Source: an uncultured Pelagibacteraceae bacterium | GTDB lineage: Bacteria > Pseudomonadota > Alphaproteobacteria > Pelagibacterales > Pelagibacteraceae | Assembly (NCBI GenBank): GCA_902561095.1 | Contig: CACEOF010000002.1 | Span: forward strand, 1-64,000 | Direction: 5' to 3' | DNA length: 64,000 bases | Shown: positions 8,914 through 18,906 of the stretch, piece by piece | How positions within the stretch are numbered: the stretch's first letter is position 1 | Layout of the letters: every line of letters starts with the position of its first letter | Notes under the pieces: generated by a model | The model's database searches: none | The model's input: the letters and a program-made list of their open reading frames with translations, nothing else | What the model was told of the DNA's origin: nothing | Made by a program: the position numbers and the translations under genes

Positions 8914-9196
8914 TTTTAAAAATTTTATGATCCGGTAGAGGATCTTTTTTCTCACTTATATTAGGCCAGATTTCTGAGTATTTTTTATTTATCTCTAACC
9001 ATTTTTCGCTACCAGGTTCTGTATCGGCTGTTATTGCATCAATCGGACATTCTGGCTCACAAACGCCACAATCTATACACTCCTCTGGATTAATTACAAG
9101 CATATTTTTTCCTTCATAGAAGCAATCAACGGGGCACACATCTACACAATCAGTTAATTTACATTTGATACATTTGTCATTTACAAGGTAAGTCAT
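8870..9196 (-). CDS. fdxA: 7Fe-type ferredoxin
   Basis: [21 protein letters not shown] and [16 protein letters not shown] clusters. Confidence 0.95.
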   Translation of the reverse strand: MTYLVNDKCIKCKLTDCVDVCPVDCFYEGKNMLVINPEECIDCGVCEPECPIDAITADTEPGSEKWLEINKKYSEIWPNISEKKDPLPDHKIFKNEQDKYKKYFKENL

Positions 9197-9198
9197 TT

Positions 9199-9609
9199 TT
9201 AATTTCTATTTTTTATTTTTTCTTTAATATCTCCCATTACTTTACTGTCAACATAAAGTAATCCTGAAAGTCTTCTCATTAAATTAGTTTCATATAAGTC
9301 AGCGTCTTTATTTGAGTAAATTATAGCCCATAAAGTCTCAATTATTTTGATTTTTTCTTTTTCAGATAAATTTTTTACTTCTTTTGTAAATTCAAGAATT
9401 TGATTTGAATTATCTTCAGTAACTATTGCTTCTTTAATTATGGATGAAAGATTTTCTTTTTTAACTCCCAATTCTAACAATGTTTTCTTAATTATCTCCT
9501 CCTCTTTATCAGTAAAATTTTCATCGATCTTTGCTGCATGAATTAACAATGCACCAATTTTAATAAAAAAAAAGTTGTCTACTTTTTTATCATCTTTCTT
9601 AAAAAACAT
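9199..9609 (-). CDS. TerB-like family protein
   Basis: Helical 136-aa protein with [23 protein letters not shown] ... [14 protein letters not shown]-type pattern. Confidence 0.7.
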   Translation of the reverse strand: MFFKKDDKKVDNFFFIKIGALLIHAAKIDENFTDKEEEIIKKTLLELGVKKENLSSIIKEAIVTEDNSNQILEFTKEVKNLSEKEKIKIIETLWAIIYSNKDADLYETNLMRRLSGLLYVDSKVMGDIKEKIKNRN

Positions 9610-9614
9610 AATAA

Positions 9615-12095
9615 CTATCTTAGGTTTAAATTTTTTAAAACTTCAAAGGGATTTTCTTTTGAAATTTTTTTAGCTGGTACTTTTTTAAATTTTTTAATTG
9701 GACTATATTTAAAATATATTTCTTTTTCTTTTTCAAATATTTTATAATTCATTTTAGTTAAGAGCTTCTTAAAGTTTTCTTTACTACATCCTAATAGGTT
9801 TAACATTTCAGGTACTACTTTAATGTTCGTTTCCTCCTTAGAATTTGAATTAATGATTAACATAAATAGTCTTTCTAGAATATCTATCCTAACAAAGAAT
9901 GCGTCAAATTTCTCAAAACCACATAAAAGCATAAAGCTTTGGTTTTTAAAGTCTTTGTTGTCCACAAAATTAAGACCAAATGTAGGAGGTTTTAGATCAT
10001 AAAATTTTTGGTGAAAATTTTTCCATAATAAAGTCCTCAACGATACTGCTTCAGGCTTAATTAATTGATGCAAAAACACATGATACCGGCCAAATTTCAC
10101 ACCTAATTCCCTCAGAATTTTTCTTTCATTTTTGCCTAGTTTTTTTAAGTATTCTGAAACCTGTTCTCTCTTCAGCACTCCATTATTTTCATAAAGCTGA
10201 TAGGCTAAAGCTTTTATAGATGGGTTATTCTCTTTAATATTTTTTAGGTCAATAAGACTTTTTAATACCTCATTGATTTTTGTTTGAATCCATTTGTAAA
10301 TATATTCATTTAATTTTTGCTTAGGACCTTGATCAATTATATCATCTAAAATTAAACTAAAATTTGGATTTAGATAATCTGCACCTGTAGAAAGTTTTGC
10401 AATTGGAAATTTGTTCCAATAAATCTTAAAATCCTCATGGAGTTGAATTAAACCTGTATCAATAATTGCTTGAATTCTTCTCTCAAGTTCTGGACCAATC
10501 GTCTGTCTTGCTGCTTTTTTTAAAGACTTGATATCTGTCTCTAAAGCACCTTTTTTTAAGTCTAATTCCAATTTTAAACCATTTATTCTTCCAATAAATT
10601 GTTCATCAATCATTACGTTGTTATTTTCCAAGATATCTGTTTTAAATTCCATGTCTTGTTTTAATCCTCTTGCAAGAACACTTGCTCTTTTATCAATAAA
10701 AGTTTTAGTAAGTTCTTCATGAAGTCTATCTGAAAGTCTATCTTCTAAATGTTTAGTTTTCTCAATCCAATAATCTTGATTTTCTACCCAATTATTTTTA
10801 TTTGAAACATATGACCAAGTTCTTACATTTGCAATTCTATTTGATAAAGAGTCAACATTTCCGTCTAATTTGTCAAGTTTCATAAGCTGTAATCTCATAT
10901 AATCGTTAGAAATTACTCTTTTATCACTTCTTAAAAACTTAAAAACACTTCCAATAACCTCATAATGATTGCCATAAGTTTTCTTTACAAAATCAGGAAT
11001 TTGACAGCACTCCCATAGCAGACTTAGAGTTTTCTCATTAAATTTTAAATTATTAAAATTAGTATCTTTTAAAAAATATTTAAGGGCTTTTTCATCTTCA
11101 CACTCATGTATTTTTCTCAACCATTCCATATGAGGTTTTTCATCTAAACTTTTAATTAAACTAGTAGAGTTATTAAAATTTAAATTCGAATTTCTCCAAA
11201 ATAAAGTTCTTATTTCCTCAAATTTATGACTTTCTAGAAGATCTACATCCTCAGCTGTTATTTCTTTACATTCTCCAGTAATGCCAAAACTACCATCATT
11301 TAAATATCTTCCAGCTCTTCCAGCTATTTGACCTATCTCAGAAAGACTAAGTCTTCTTAATTTTTTTCCATCAAATTTTTTAAGATTAGAAAAATAAACA
11401 TGTTCTAAATCCATATTAATACCCATTCCAATAGCATCAGTAGCTACTAAAAAATCTACATCTCCAGACTGATATAATTCTACTTGAGCATTTCTTGTTT
11501 TAGGACTAAGAGAACCCATTACTATAGCTGCTCCACCCTTTTGTCTTCTTATTAACTCTGCTATTGCATAAACTTCTTCTGCAGAGAATGCTATGATTGC
11601 AGTTTTTCTATTTATTCTGGAAATTTTCTTGTGTCCTGAATATGTAAGCTTTGACAATCTGTCTCTATTTATAAACTCTATCTCTCCTTCTAATTTACTA
11701 ATAATATTTTTTATAGTATTAGATCCCATTAACATTGTGAGTTTTTCGCCTCTCATATTTAAAAGTCTATCTGTAAAAATATGTCCTCTTTCATGATCGG
11801 CACACATTTGTATTTCATCCACTGCAACAAATTCTAAATATTTGTCGATAGGCATAGACTCAACTGTACACAAGAAATATTTAGCATTTATTGGAATAAT
11901 TTTTTCTTCACCAGTGATTAAAGCAACTTTTTCAGTACTAATCTTTTTTATTACTTTGTCATATACTTCTCTTGCTAATAATCTAAGTGGAAATCCAATC
12001 ATTCCAGTTTCAAACGACAGCATAGTCTCTATTGCAAGATGGGTCTTTCCAGTGTTTGTAGGTCCGAGAACAGCAGTAATTTTATTTTTTTTCAT
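9615..12095 (-). CDS. SUV3/MgpS-like helicase
   Basis: AVLGPTNTGKTHLAIETML (Walker A), VAVDEIQM (DEIQ), QIAGRAGRY (motif VI). Confidence 0.92.
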   Translation of the reverse strand: MKKNKITAVLGPTNTGKTHLAIETMLSFETGMIGFPLRLLAREVYDKVIKKISTEKVALITGEEKIIPINAKYFLCTVESMPIDKYLEFVAVDEIQMCADHERGHIFTDRLLNMRGEKLTMLMGSNTIKNIISKLEGEIEFINRDRLSKLTYSGHKKISRINRKTAIIAFSAEEVYAIAELIRRQKGGAAIVMGSLSPKTRNAQVELYQSGDVDFLVATDAIGMGINMDLEHVYFSNLKKFDGKKLRRLSLSEIGQIAGRAGRYLNDGSFGITGECKEITAEDVDLLESHKFEEIRTLFWRNSNLNFNNSTSLIKSLDEKPHMEWLRKIHECEDEKALKYFLKDTNFNNLKFNEKTLSLLWECCQIPDFVKKTYGNHYEVIGSVFKFLRSDKRVISNDYMRLQLMKLDKLDGNVDSLSNRIANVRTWSYVSNKNNWVENQDYWIEKTKHLEDRLSDRLHEELTKTFIDKRASVLARGLKQDMEFKTDILENNNVMIDEQFIGRINGLKLELDLKKGALETDIKSLKKAARQTIGPELERRIQAIIDTGLIQLHEDFKIYWNKFPIAKLSTGADYLNPNFSLILDDIIDQGPKQKLNEYIYKWIQTKINEVLKSLIDLKNIKENNPSIKALAYQLYENNGVLKREQVSEYLKKLGKNERKILRELGVKFGRYHVFLHQLIKPEAVSLRTLLWKNFHQKFYDLKPPTFGLNFVDNKDFKNQSFMLLCGFEKFDAFFVRIDILERLFMLIINSNSKEETNIKVVPEMLNLLGCSKENFKKLLTKMNYKIFEKEKEIYFKYSPIKKFKKVPAKKISKENPFEVLKNLNLR

Positions 12096-12200
12096 TTCTA
12101 TGTTTGGTATTACTTTTTTTTTACCTACCAGATATTGTTGTAGTTATAGAACAAAAATAGACTAAAACATGACCGAATCGGAGGACAAAAAGTTCTCATT

Positions 12201-12599
12201 TTATTTTTTCAAAATTTTCCAAATACCTGAAGCGGAGGTTATAATTTTTTTATCACAGCTAAGTTCACAAAAAAGAAAAACAAGTGTTTTAGTTTTTTTT
12301 AAAATTCTAGTGTGCCCAACTATTTCGTCGCCTTCTTTTGAAGACCCAATAAATTTTATGTCCAGAGAAATTGTTACACATGGGACCTTACCAGCAGCTC
12401 GATGAGCAGCAGTTCCAGCACCCGAGTCAATCAGAGCTGACAAATATCCGCCGTGAGTTATACCTATAGCATTTAAATGATTTTTATTTATTATAGATTT
12501 AAATTCATATTCTGTCTCAGATATCGTTCTAAATAAAACACCTCCATTGTGTTTCATAAAACCTGGCTTTATACTTATCTGTTCAAAATTATTGCTCAT
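12201..12599 (-). CDS. PaaI-family thioesterase (hotdog fold)
   Basis: ITHGGYLSALIDSGAGTAAHRA...CVTISLDIKFIGSSKEGD. Confidence 0.88.
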   Translation of the reverse strand: MSNNFEQISIKPGFMKHNGGVLFRTISETEYEFKSIINKNHLNAIGITHGGYLSALIDSGAGTAAHRAAGKVPCVTISLDIKFIGSSKEGDEIVGHTRILKKTKTLVFLFCELSCDKKIITSASGIWKILKK

Positions 12600-12605
12600 G
12601 TATTT

Positions 12606-12704
12606 TTAAAGTACATAGGTTAATATAATTAAAATTACCAAAATAATTATAAAAAAATAAATTACTGATTTTTGCAGAGATGCCTTAAGAAACCAATCAA
12701 ACAT
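12606..12704 (-). CDS. 32-aa single-TM small protein
   Basis: Read directly: MFDWFLKASLQKSVIYFFIIILVILIILTYVL*; starts 13 nt after the tRNA-Arg 3' end and ends 6 nt before the thioesterase start; AGG upstream of the ATG. Confidence 0.5.
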   Translation of the reverse strand: MFDWFLKASLQKSVIYFFIIILVILIILTYVL

Positions 12705-12717
12705 ATCAATACCTATT

Positions 12718-12794
12718 TGGTGGACCGCCCAGAACTCGAATCTGGAGTCTCCCGGTTCGTAGCCGAGCGCCTTATCCAATTTGGCCAGCGGTCC
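12718..12794 (-). tRNA. tRNA-Arg (ACG)
   Basis: Reverse complement GGACCGC TG GCCAAATTGGATAAGGC G CTCGG CTACGAA CCGGG AGACT CCAGA TTCGAGT TCTGG GCGGTCC A CCA. Confidence 0.95.
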
Positions 12795-12948
12795 TCATTT
12801 TATAGTTTTAAATATAGCTTAGTTATGCTAATTTTTGATCTTATTACCAATTTTTCTTCAATAAAAATACAGCTTTACAGAAAAAAACTAATTAATGTGC
12901 TAAAATAACATTAAATATACTTTTTTTTAGGTATATAAACCGTTAAAA

Positions 12949-15900
12949 ATGAGTGAAAAATTACTTGTACCTGACATTGGTGAATTTGAGAATGTTGAAG
13001 TTATCGAAATACTTGTAAAACCAGGTGATCAAATAAAGAAAAATGATCCCTTAATTACAATTGAAAGTGACAAATCTAGTGTTGAAATTCCGTCTACAAT
13101 TGATGGAAAAATTGAAAGTATTGAAACTAAAGTTGGGGACAAAGTTTCGAAAGGAGATCTGATATTAAATTACTCTTCTTCCTCTAAGAGCTCATCTGAT
13201 GTTAATCTTCCAAAAGACACAGAGAATATAATTAAAGAGGCAGAGGCAGTAATTGCAGATAAAAAAGATAAAGTACGGGATATAAAACAAACTGTTTCTG
13301 AAAAAAAACAAACTAAAATCCAAGTTGAGAATGGAAACGATATTGACCCTCTCGAAACAAATGACTGGTTAGAATCACTATCTGCAGTAATTTCAAAAAA
13401 TGGAAATCATAGGGCTCACTTTTTAATAAAAGAATTAATAAACAAGGCGTATCGAGAAGGTGCAAATATCCCCTATACACAAAATACTCCATATATAAAT
13501 ACAATCCCCCCTGAGGCAGAGGTGAAATCTAGTGGAGATCAAAACTTAGAAAGACGAATTAGGTCGTTAATCAGATGGAATTCAGCTGCCATGGTAGTTA
13601 GAGCCAATAAAAAATTCCCTGAACTAGGTGGGCACATTGGTACATTTGCATCAGCGGCTACATTGTACGATGTGGGAATGAATCATTTTTGGAGAGCAAA
13701 AAATAATAAGTTTGGTGGAGATCTGATTTACTTTCAAGGTCATAGTGCTCCTGGAATGTATGCGAGAGCTTTCCTAGAGGGAAGATTAAACGAAAAACAA
13801 CTAGATAGCTTTAGACAAGAAGTAAAACCTGGAGGACTATCTTCTTATCCGCACCCATGGTTAATGCCAAAGTTTTGGCAATTTCCAACAGTATCTATGG
13901 GGCTTGGTCCCATGCTTGCAATATATCAAGCCAGATACATGAAATATTTAATCAATAGAGGACTAATAAAAGATGAAGGAAGAAAAGTATGGGCTTTCTT
14001 AGGTGATGGGGAGATGGATGAACCAGAGTCAATGGGAGCAATTGGTTTAGCTGCTAGAGAGAATTTAGATAATTTAATTTTTGTTATTAACTGTAATCTT
14101 CAAAGACTGGATGGACCTGTAAGAGGTAATGGAAAAATAATTCAAGAACTTGAAGGGAGTTTTAGAGGGTCCGGTTGGAATGTAATAAAAGTAATTTGGG
14201 GTTCTTATTGGGACTCTTTACTGGCTAATGATAAAGAAGGCCATTTAGTAAAGCTTATGAATGAAACAGTTGACGGAGAATACCAGGCAGCTAAAGCAAG
14301 GAATGGTGCTTATGTAAGAGAAAAATTCTTTGGAAAATATCCTGAAACTTTAGAAATGGTCTCAAGTCTATCGGACAAAGATATATGGAGACTAAATAGA
14401 GGCGGACATGATCCACATAAAGTTTATGCAGCATATGATAAAGCAACCAAACATGAAGGAAGCCCAACAGTTATTATTGCTAAAACTATTAAAGGATATG
14501 GTATGGGAAAATCTGGAGAAAGTGTCAACACAACCCATCAAACAAAAAAATTAGATGTAGATGATCTAATGTATTATAGAGACCGTTTTGATGTACCTTT
14601 GACAGACGAACAAGTTAGAAATATTGAATATTTTAGACCGGATGAAAAATCTCAAGAAATTAAATATTTAAAAGAAAGAAGAGTTAAGTTAGGAGGATTT
14701 TTACCTGAGAGATCAACTTTTGCAAAACCTATTAAAGCACCTTCAAAAGATATTTTTGATTTTATGAAAGTATCAACTGGTGAAAAAGAAATGTCTACAA
14801 CAATGGCTCTTGTTAGAATGTTAACTAACTTAATGAGAGATAAAAATATTTCTCCAAGATTAGTTCCTATAATTCCAGATGAAGCAAGAACATTTGGTAT
14901 GGAAGGATTTTTTCAAAAAATTGGAATTTATGCTCATGAAGGTCAAAAATATGAACCAGAAGACTCAGCTCAATTAAGTTCATATAGAGAAGAAAAAAGT
15001 GGACAAGTTCTAGAGGAAGGAATTAATGAGGCAGGTGCAATGTCTTCATGGATTGCTGCAGCAACAGCTTACACAAATCATGATATTGAAATGATTCCAA
15101 TCTACACTTTTTATTCTATGTTTGGATTTCAAAGAATTGGAGATCTTGCTTGGGCAGCTGGAGATAGTCAAGCTAGAGGTTTTTTGATTGGTGCTACTGC
15201 AGGAAGGACAACATTAGCTGGAGAAGGTTTACAGCACCAGGATGGTCACAGTCATTTAATTGCATCGACTATTCCAAATTGTGTAGCCTATGATCCAACA
15301 TTCCATTACGAACTGGCAGTAATTTTTAGAGAAGGTTTAAGAAGGATGCACGAGAAAAAAGAAAATGTCTTTTATTACATTACGACAATGAATGAAAATT
15401 ACTCTCATCCAGAGATGCCAAAAGATAAAAATACAGAAGAAGGAATATTAAAAGGGATGTACAAAATAAAAGATTTTGACAAACATAAAAAAACTAAAAT
15501 TCAACTTCTTGGATCAGGTACAATACTTCGAGAAATGATTTCAGCAGCTGAAATTTTGCAAAAAGATTATCAAATTGATAGTGAAATTTGGAGTGTTACC
15601 AGTTTTAATGAACTTAGAAAAGATGGAATGGAGGTTGAGAGGTATAATTTGTTAAATCCAGACAAAGAACCAAAAAAATCTTTTGTTGAGCAATGTTTAG
15701 GTAAAACAGAGGGTCCAATTATGGCTGCTTCAGATTATATGAGAATGAATTCAGATCAAATTAGACCTTATACTAATAAAAGTTTCTACTCTCTGGGGGC
15801 TGATGGTTTTGGTAGGAGTGATACAAGAAAAAATTTAAGAAAATTCTTTGAAGTGGATAAAGAGCACATAGTTGCATATGGATTAAGTATTTTGGCAAAA

Positions 15901-15987
15901 GAGCAACTTATAGCCTCAAAACATGCAAAAGAAGCAATGAAAAAATATAACATTGATGGCAACAAGCCAATGCCCACTAAATTATAA
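12949..15987 (+). CDS. aceE: Pyruvate dehydrogenase E1 (homodimeric type) with N-terminal lipoyl domain
   Basis: Residues 1-80 are a lipoyl domain (ITIESDKSSVEIPS); from about DPLETNDWLESLSAV onward it is AceE-like (AFLGDGEMDEPES, NLQRLDGPVRGNGKIIQELEG). Confidence 0.95.
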   Translation: MSEKLLVPDIGEFENVEVIEILVKPGDQIKKNDPLITIESDKSSVEIPSTIDGKIESIETKVGDKVSKGDLILNYSSSSKSSSDVNLPKDTENIIKEAEAVIADKKDKVRDIKQTVSEKKQTKIQVENGNDIDPLETNDWLESLSAVISKNGNHRAHFLIKELINKAYREGANIPYTQNTPYINTIPPEAEVKSSGDQNLERRIRSLIRWNSAAMVVRANKKFPELGGHIGTFASAATLYDVGMNHFWRAKNNKFGGDLIYFQGHSAPGMYARAFLEGRLNEKQLDSFRQEVKPGGLSSYPHPWLMPKFWQFPTVSMGLGPMLAIYQARYMKYLINRGLIKDEGRKVWAFLGDGEMDEPESMGAIGLAARENLDNLIFVINCNLQRLDGPVRGNGKIIQELEGSFRGSGWNVIKVIWGSYWDSLLANDKEGHLVKLMNETVDGEYQAAKARNGAYVREKFFGKYPETLEMVSSLSDKDIWRLNRGGHDPHKVYAAYDKATKHEGSPTVIIAKTIKGYGMGKSGESVNTTHQTKKLDVDDLMYYRDRFDVPLTDEQVRNIEYFRPDEKSQEIKYLKERRVKLGGFLPERSTFAKPIKAPSKDIFDFMKVSTGEKEMSTTMALVRMLTNLMRDKNISPRLVPIIPDEARTFGMEGFFQKIGIYAHEGQKYEPEDSAQLSSYREEKSGQVLEEGINEAGAMSSWIAAATAYTNHDIEMIPIYTFYSMFGFQRIGDLAWAAGDSQARGFLIGATAGRTTLAGEGLQHQDGHSHLIASTIPNCVAYDPTFHYELAVIFREGLRRMHEKKENVFYYITTMNENYSHPEMPKDKNTEEGILKGMYKIKDFDKHKKTKIQLLGSGTILREMISAAEILQKDYQIDSEIWSVTSFNELRKDGMEVERYNLLNPDKEPKKSFVEQCLGKTEGPIMAASDYMRMNSDQIRPYTNKSFYSLGADGFGRSDTRKNLRKFFEVDKEHIVAYGLSILAKEQLIASKHAKEAMKKYNIDGNKPMPTKL

Positions 15988-15988
15988 A

Positions 15989-17245
15989 ATGAAAGAGATT
16001 GATATTAAGGTTCCAAATATTGGTGATTTCACAGAAGTTGAAGTAATAGAAGTTTTGGTAAATGAAGGACAAGATATATTAAAAAACGATCCATTAATAA
16101 CAATTGAGAGTGATAAGTCTAGCGTTGAAATTCCATCAAACTTTGAAGGAAAAGTCAAATCTCTTAAATTAAAAGTTGGCGATAAAGTTTCAGAGGGTGA
16201 TTTAATTTTAATATTAGAAAGTTTGCAAAGTGAAAATAAAATTAAAGAGGAGATAAAAATTGAAAAACAATCTGAATCAATTGAAGAAATAAAACAAGGA
16301 ACAGAGCAAATTTCTATATCTGAAAAAAAAATTAAAGATATTTCCTCAGCAAGTCCAAAAGCTAGAAAATTTGCAAGGGAATTAGGTGTTAATATTAATG
16401 AAGTAATAGGTAGTGAGAAAGATGGAAGAGTAATAGAGGATGATATTAAAAAATTTATTTCTTCAAAAACTGTAAATAATTATCAATCAAAAGAAATCAA
16501 ACCAATTAAAATTAAGAATGAGTATGCACATGCAGATTTTGGAAAAGTTGAGATTAAAGATATACCAAGAGTAAAGAAATTAGCTTCAACTTATCTTACA
16601 AATTCTTGGACAACCATTCCTCATGTAACTAATCATGATGAAGCAGATATAACCGAAATGGAAAGTTTTAGAACTTCTTTGAAAGATGTTTATACTGGAG
16701 AAAAAATAAAAATTACTCCTTTGGCATTTATTGTTAAAGCATTAGTTGCCTCTTTAAAAAAGTTTCCAAGTTTTAATTCTTCAATAGATGAGATTGAAAG
16801 TGGAAAAATGACTTTAAAAAAATACTATCATATTGGAATTGCAGTCGATACTCCAAATGGATTGATGGTTCCAAAAATCAGAGACGCAAATAATAAAAAA
16901 ATTTCATTAATCGGTAAAGAGTTAAAACAAGTCAGTGAACTTTGTAGAAATCTAAAAATAGATAAAAAGGAATTATTTGGGGGATCAATGACGATTACAA
17001 GTCTAGGAGGAATTGGTGGATCTTTCTTTACACCAATTATAAATTATCCTGAAGTAGCTATTTTGGGTATTGGAAGGTCAGAAAAAAAACAAGTTTTTTT
17101 AAATGGAAAGTTTCAAACCAGAACAATGTTACCAATTTCTCTATCTTATGATCACAGAATTATTGACGGAGCAGAAGCTGCTCGATTTAATAACGATTTA
17201 AAAGAAAATTTAGGAAATAATTTCGCTTATAAGTTAGCCGTATAA
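15989..17245 (+). CDS. aceF: Dihydrolipoamide acetyltransferase E2 of pyruvate dehydrogenase
   Basis: Single lipoyl domain, E3/E1-binding domain (ASPKARKFARELGVNINEVIGSEKDGRVIEDDIK), catalytic SYDHRIIDGAEAARF. The ATG at 15989 (MKEIDIKVPNIG) fits better than the track start 15953. Confidence 0.95.
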   Translation: MKEIDIKVPNIGDFTEVEVIEVLVNEGQDILKNDPLITIESDKSSVEIPSNFEGKVKSLKLKVGDKVSEGDLILILESLQSENKIKEEIKIEKQSESIEEIKQGTEQISISEKKIKDISSASPKARKFARELGVNINEVIGSEKDGRVIEDDIKKFISSKTVNNYQSKEIKPIKIKNEYAHADFGKVEIKDIPRVKKLASTYLTNSWTTIPHVTNHDEADITEMESFRTSLKDVYTGEKIKITPLAFIVKALVASLKKFPSFNSSIDEIESGKMTLKKYYHIGIAVDTPNGLMVPKIRDANNKKISLIGKELKQVSELCRNLKIDKKELFGGSMTITSLGGIGGSFFTPIINYPEVAILGIGRSEKKQVFLNGKFQTRTMLPISLSYDHRIIDGAEAARFNNDLKENLGNNFAYKLAV

Positions 17246-17251
17246 TTATTT

Positions 17252-18145
17252 ATGTCAAAATCTATATCTTTATTCAGTGCTTTACTGTGTACTTTTATTT
17301 GGGGAACAACATTTATAGCTCAAGATACTGGGATGGATAATATAGGACCCTTTACATTTAATGCAGCTAGATTTTTTATAGGTTTTTTAGCTATTATCCC
17401 CTTAGTACTCTTATTTGAGTTTAAAAAAATAAAATCTGAGTTTAAGGTTGATTTTAAAACATTTGCAATTTTCTCTTTTTTGATTGGTTTGTCTCTTTTT
17501 TTAGGGTCTGGTTTGCAACAGGTCGCTTTACTTTATACTGACGTTGCTAATGCAGCTTTTTTTACAATTTTTTATGTTCCAATGGTACCGATTATAATTT
17601 TTTTGTTTGGAAAAATTTCTATTCATTGGAGTATATGGCCATCTGTAATTTTATGTTTAATAGGAGGGTATTTATTAACAAATTTTTATGATGCTACAAT
17701 TAGGCTAGGAGATGGTTTAGTTATTTTAGGGGCTCTTTTTTGGAGCACTCACATTATTTTTGTAGGAATTATAGTAAAAAAATACAACCTACCACTTACT
17801 ATAGGTGCTGTACAAACATTAATAGTCTCAGTATTTTCATTTGCTATTGGTTTAGTTTATGAGGAATTCATTTTAGTAAATATATTAAAAGAATTGGATT
17901 CTATATTATACGCAGGAATTTTATCCGGAGGATTAGCGTTTGTATTACAGATTTATGCTCAAAAAAACATTTCACCTGCACCAGCAGCAATTATTTTTTC
18001 ACTTGAAGGAGTGTTTGCTACAATAGCTGCTTGGTTTCTGTTGAGTCAGATTTTAGATATTAATAACTTACTCGGCTGCTTTTTCATTTTATGTGGAGTA
18101 TTATTATCTCAGTTACTTCCTTTAATGAAAAAAGGATATGCTTAA
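17252..18145 (+). CDS. EamA/DMT-family transporter
   Basis: Ten-TM pattern, LLCTFIWGTTFIAQ, PAPAAIIFSLEGVFATIAAW. Confidence 0.9.
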   Translation: MSKSISLFSALLCTFIWGTTFIAQDTGMDNIGPFTFNAARFFIGFLAIIPLVLLFEFKKIKSEFKVDFKTFAIFSFLIGLSLFLGSGLQQVALLYTDVANAAFFTIFYVPMVPIIIFLFGKISIHWSIWPSVILCLIGGYLLTNFYDATIRLGDGLVILGALFWSTHIIFVGIIVKKYNLPLTIGAVQTLIVSVFSFAIGLVYEEFILVNILKELDSILYAGILSGGLAFVLQIYAQKNISPAPAAIIFSLEGVFATIAAWFLLSQILDINNLLGCFFILCGVLLSQLLPLMKKGYA

Positions 18146-18906
18146 TAAATTAAGCTAAATAAAATTAAAGCTATTATTATTCTATAAATTACAAATGCAT
18201 TCATAGAAAATTTATTTATATAAATTAAAAAAAATTTGACTGTCATAAAAGATAATATAAAAGATGATATTATTGCAACAAACATCAAATAATTTATTTC
18301 AATAGGTTGATTTACAATATCCTTCAAACCCAAAAAGCTTGCTCCACTAAGTGCAGGAATAGAAAGTAAAAAAGACATTTTACTAGAGTCAACTCTATTA
18401 AATTGTAAAATTCTAGCCGCTGTTATGGTAATACCTGCTCTACTTACACCTGGCACAAGTGATAAAACTTGAAAAAGACCAATGAAAAATATTGTTTGAA
18501 TATTTAAATTAGTTGAAATTTTTTTATCAAATCTATTTTTATCTGCGATGTATAAAACTATTGCAAATACAAGGGTAGTCCATGCAATTATTTTTATATC
18601 TCTTAGTGCATAAATAAAATTTGTAGAGTATAAAATATATCCAACAATTATTAATGGAATAGAACCTAGAATGATTAAACTTAATAATCTTTTGTTATTT
18701 TTAACATCTAATAATTCTTCTCTAAAAAAATAAATTATTGCCAATAAAGATCCTAAATGAAGACTAATATCTATTAACAACGAATTAGACTTAAACTCAT
18801 ATAAGCTTGAAACCAGAATTAAGTGTGCTGACGAACTTACCGGCAAGAACTCCGATACACCTTGAATTACTGAAAGGATTAAAACTTCTATTATATTTTG
18901 AAACAT
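18142..18906 (-). CDS. uppP: Undecaprenyl-diphosphatase
   Basis: QGVSEFLPVSSSAHLIL and LVPGVSRAGITITAARIL motifs. Confidence 0.95.
   Translation of the reverse strand: MFQNIIEVLILSVIQGVSEFLPVSSSAHLILVSSLYEFKSNSLLIDISLHLGSLLAIIYFFREELLDVKNNKRLLSLIILGSIPLIIVGYILYSTNFIYALRDIKIIAWTTLVFAIVLYIADKNRFDKKISTNLNIQTIFFIGLFQVLSLVPGVSRAGITITAARILQFNRVDSSKMSFLLSIPALSGASFLGLKDIVNQPIEINYLMFVAIISSFILSFMTVKFFLIYINKFSMNAFVIYRIIIALILFSLIY

Noticed and set aside
8428-8938. Two Phe-rich plus-strand ORFs (8428..8691, 8642..8938)
   Set aside because: Mirror images of the lysine-rich CarD coding strand (AAA read as TTT); no independent coding evidence.
12672-12908. 78-aa plus-strand ORF
   Set aside because: Reads across the complement of tRNA-Arg (VDRPELESGVSRFVAERLIQFGQRS is a common spurious tRNA translation).
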